Positions 6,301 through 7,671 of a stretch of DNA of 7,671 bases are shown in pieces. The stretch covers positions 1 to 7,671 of the forward strand of contig CAMCUG010000064.1 in assembly GCA_945878835.1 (NCBI GenBank), written 5' to 3'. Within the stretch, counting starts at the first letter, position 1. Every line of letters starts with the position of its first letter. The notes beneath the pieces were generated by a model. The model saw nothing but the letters and a program-made list of their open reading frames with translations. It had not been told where the DNA came from and made no database searches. Origin of the DNA: Chryseobacterium gleum (GTDB lineage: Bacteria; Bacteroidota; Bacteroidia; Flavobacteriales_D; Sanyastnellaceae). A program made the translations under genes and the position numbers.

Positions 6301-7110
6301 TTAAAGCAAAATCAAATAAATTATTACAAGCGGAAGTGCAATAAGCAATCCGTCAAAACGATCCAATACCCCGCCGTGACCAGGAAGTAGTTTTCCAGAA
6401 TCTTTAACCCCTTTTATACGCTTAATTTGAGATTCGATTAAATCTCCAATATTGGCAAAAACCGCGACAATTGCAGCAATGGCTATCCACTCCGTGCGAC
6501 TGAATGAATTGGGCATTAATGAAAAAAGAAAATATCCCGAAAGAACAGCACTTGTCATACCACCAAACAATCCTTCCCATGTTTTTTTAGGAGATACTGC
6601 TTCAAGCAGCTTGTGCTTTCCAAAGAACTTTCCTATCAAATAAGCTCCTGTATCATTTGCCCATAAAATTAAAAAGAATCCAAACGGGAGACGTGCGTCA
6701 AATTCACCGTTGACTTTACCTAAAAAGACCAGCAGAGAAAAAGGCAGGACCGTATAAATAAAACCCATTAAGATTGTGGAAGTATCCAAAATAAAACTTG
6801 CACTCACCTTCATCATTTCAATAGACATAAATAACAACCAAAGCACAGGCACCATTAACATCCATCTCCAATCAGTTCCAAAAACCATGGTGGAAGCGGC
6901 TGTTACATAAAGGATAACGGCTAATCCAAGTCCCACTCGTCTTTGGAAGCGTCTCATTTGCGGATTAACCAATCGAACAAACTCCTGAAAACCCTTTGCA
7001 GCGAAAAATCCAAACAATAGCGTAAATGGCAAAAGCCCCGCAAAAGCAGAGCCCACCACAACTAAACTAAAAATAAGTCCAACCAAGGACCTCAATAATA
7101 AATTACTCAA
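6301..7110 (-). CDS. cdsA: Phosphatidate cytidylyltransferase (CDP-diacylglycerol synthase)
   Basis: CdsA makes CDP-diacylglycerol from phosphatidic acid and CTP in the inner membrane, the precursor of phosphatidylserine and hence the substrate route to Psd encoded next. The 269 residues are of usual length with multiple hydrophobic segments. The family signature is intact at residues 227-253: SQIKRIKGVKDSGK followed by LLPGHGGVLDRFD. A second conserved block lies at 150-180 (WANDTGAYLIGKFFGKHK, then SPKKTWEG). The start is taken as TTG at 7110-7108. No ATG or GTG lies in frame between the upstream stop (7146-7144) and this codon, the next methionine (about residue 52) would remove the first membrane helix, and an AGGAG lies 8 nt upstream. 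The frame begins 2 nt after the ftsH stop, and psd follows after 1 nt, so this is the middle gene of a coupled operon. Confidence 0.95.
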   Translation of the reverse strand: MSNLLLRSLVGLIFSLVVVGSAFAGLLPFTLLFGFFAAKGFQEFVRLVNPQMRRFQRRVGLGLAVILYVTAASTMVFGTDWRWMLMVPVLWLLFMSIEMMKVSASFILDTSTILMGFIYTVLPFSLLVFLGKVNGEFDARLPFGFFLILWANDTGAYLIGKFFGKHKLLEAVSPKKTWEGLFGGMTSAVLSGYFLFSLMPNSFSRTEWIAIAAIVAVFANIGDLIESQIKRIKGVKDSGKLLPGHGGVLDRFDGLLIALPLVIIYLILL

Positions 7111-7112
7111 AT

Positions 7113-7671
7113 CTAACTCTCCTGTGTTTCTTGGGATTGTGTTTCACTATCTGAATTTTCTTCTTTCTTCTGTGAATCTTCAATAACGGGATTCTCCTCT
7201 GAAACAGGAATCACATCCACTTCCGCTTCTGCAATCAATGCATCTTTAACCAATTGAGCCGATGTCTCAGCATCGTCTATTTGAGTTTGACGATCGATGT
7301 ATGGCCTTACCCCAAGAATTCTCTCTAAATCTTCTTTGAAAATCACTTCTTTTTCTAGAAGTAAGTGAGCCAACTCCTCTAATTTTTCACGATTCTCTGT
7401 AAGCAAATGAAGAGCACGCTGATAAGCGGCTTCAACCAATTTACTTACCTCTTCATCCATAGTTCTAGCAGTCTCATCGCTGTATGGCTTTTGAAACTGA
7501 TTCTCGCCGGAAGAGTCGTAGTAACTCAAGTTTCCAATGCGATCATTCAATCCGTATATTCCAACCATAGCGTAGGCCTGCTTGGTTACTTTCTCTAAAT
7601 CTGAAAGAGCTCCTGTTGAAATTTTACCGAAGATTACTTGCTCTGCTGCACGTCCACCCAGGGTTGCACAC
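7113..7671 (-). CDS. ftsH: ATP-dependent zinc metalloprotease FtsH, C-terminal 185 residues (5' end outside window)
   Basis: FtsH is a hexameric inner-membrane AAA+ protease that degrades membrane and short-lived cytosolic proteins. Only the end of the M41 peptidase domain and the tail are visible. The frame runs unbroken to the window edge, beginning CATLGGRAAEQVIFG and KISTGALSDLEKVTK, so the ATG at 7568 is internal. The Asp in GALSDLEK (visible residue 24) corresponds to the third zinc ligand of the family. The HEXXH motif and AAA+ domain lie outside the window. The helical region near visible residues 75-120 (DEEVSKLVEAAYQRA, then REKLEELAHLLLEKE) is typical of the M41 C-terminal helices. 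The final 50 or so residues are an acidic Glu/Ser/Gln-rich tail ending SETQSQETQES, probably disordered. The stop overlaps the leader of cdsA; FtsH and lipid synthesis genes share this operon. Confidence 0.96.
   Translation of the reverse strand, partial: CATLGGRAAEQVIFGKISTGALSDLEKVTKQAYAMVGIYGLNDRIGNLSYYDSSGENQFQKPYSDETARTMDEEVSKLVEAAYQRALHLLTENREKLEELAHLLLEKEVIFKEDLERILGVRPYIDRQTQIDDAETSAQLVKDALIAEAEVDVIPVSEENPVIEDSQKKEENSDSETQSQETQES
7117..7123 (-). promoter_or_regulatory. Strong Shine-Dalgarno sequence for the cdsA TTG start
   Basis: On the minus strand AGGAGAG is followed by TTAGAT and then TTG. The AGGAG core sits 8 nt before the start codon and lies inside the last codons of ftsH. 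The other starts in this window (4681, 5110, 6299) show no such motif. This site is what decides the TTG start for cdsA. Confidence 0.75.

Noticed and set aside
6452..6643. Plus-strand frame opposite cdsA
   Set aside because: It is antisense to the conserved CdsA signature region and has no family resemblance.
7407..7598. Plus-strand frame opposite ftsH
   Set aside because: It is a shadow of the conserved M41 peptidase coding frame.

Overview
The window looks like part of a Bacteroidota chromosome, most likely from the order Flavobacteriales. The evidence is a giant secreted protein ending in a type IX secretion (T9SS) sorting domain, a pair of DUF1573 proteins, the ftsH-cdsA-psd gene order, AT-leaning base use, and the absence of Shine-Dalgarno sequences before most genes. 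Placement below order is not supported.

Region 1 (2-4633, + strand) is the 3' part of a very large cell-surface or secreted protein whose start lies outside the window; 1543 residues are visible. From N to C terminus it holds MopE-like Cys/Asp repeats with a 67-residue period, three 24-residue GCxDPxAxN repeats, one canonical PKD domain, six and a half tandem modules of about 156 residues with an invariant cysteine pattern, and a T9SS type A C-terminal domain beginning around FKLYPNP.

Region 2 (4681-5571, + strand) holds two adjacent, homologous small exported DUF1573 proteins. One has a lipobox. The other has a cleavable signal peptide and a Pro/Gly/Ala-rich tail. Both carry the same C-x3-C-x-C-x4-C motif. 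A perfect hairpin flanked by A and T runs (5588-5618) closes this transcription unit and can also serve the convergent operon.

Region 3 (5643-7671, - strand) is a tightly packed housekeeping membrane operon read as ftsH (C-terminal part only), cdsA, psd. FtsH is the membrane-anchored AAA+ protease. CdsA makes CDP-diacylglycerol, and Psd converts phosphatidylserine to phosphatidylethanolamine. Gaps are 2 and 1 nt, so the genes are probably translationally coupled. cdsA appears to start at TTG, supported by a strong Shine-Dalgarno sequence inside the end of ftsH.

No RNA genes, CRISPR arrays, insertion sequences or phage genes were seen. All intergenic gaps are under 75 nt. The least ordinary content is the repeat architecture of the giant protein, especially its cysteine-paired, PKD-like modules. 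I found no clear sign of a new multi-gene system.
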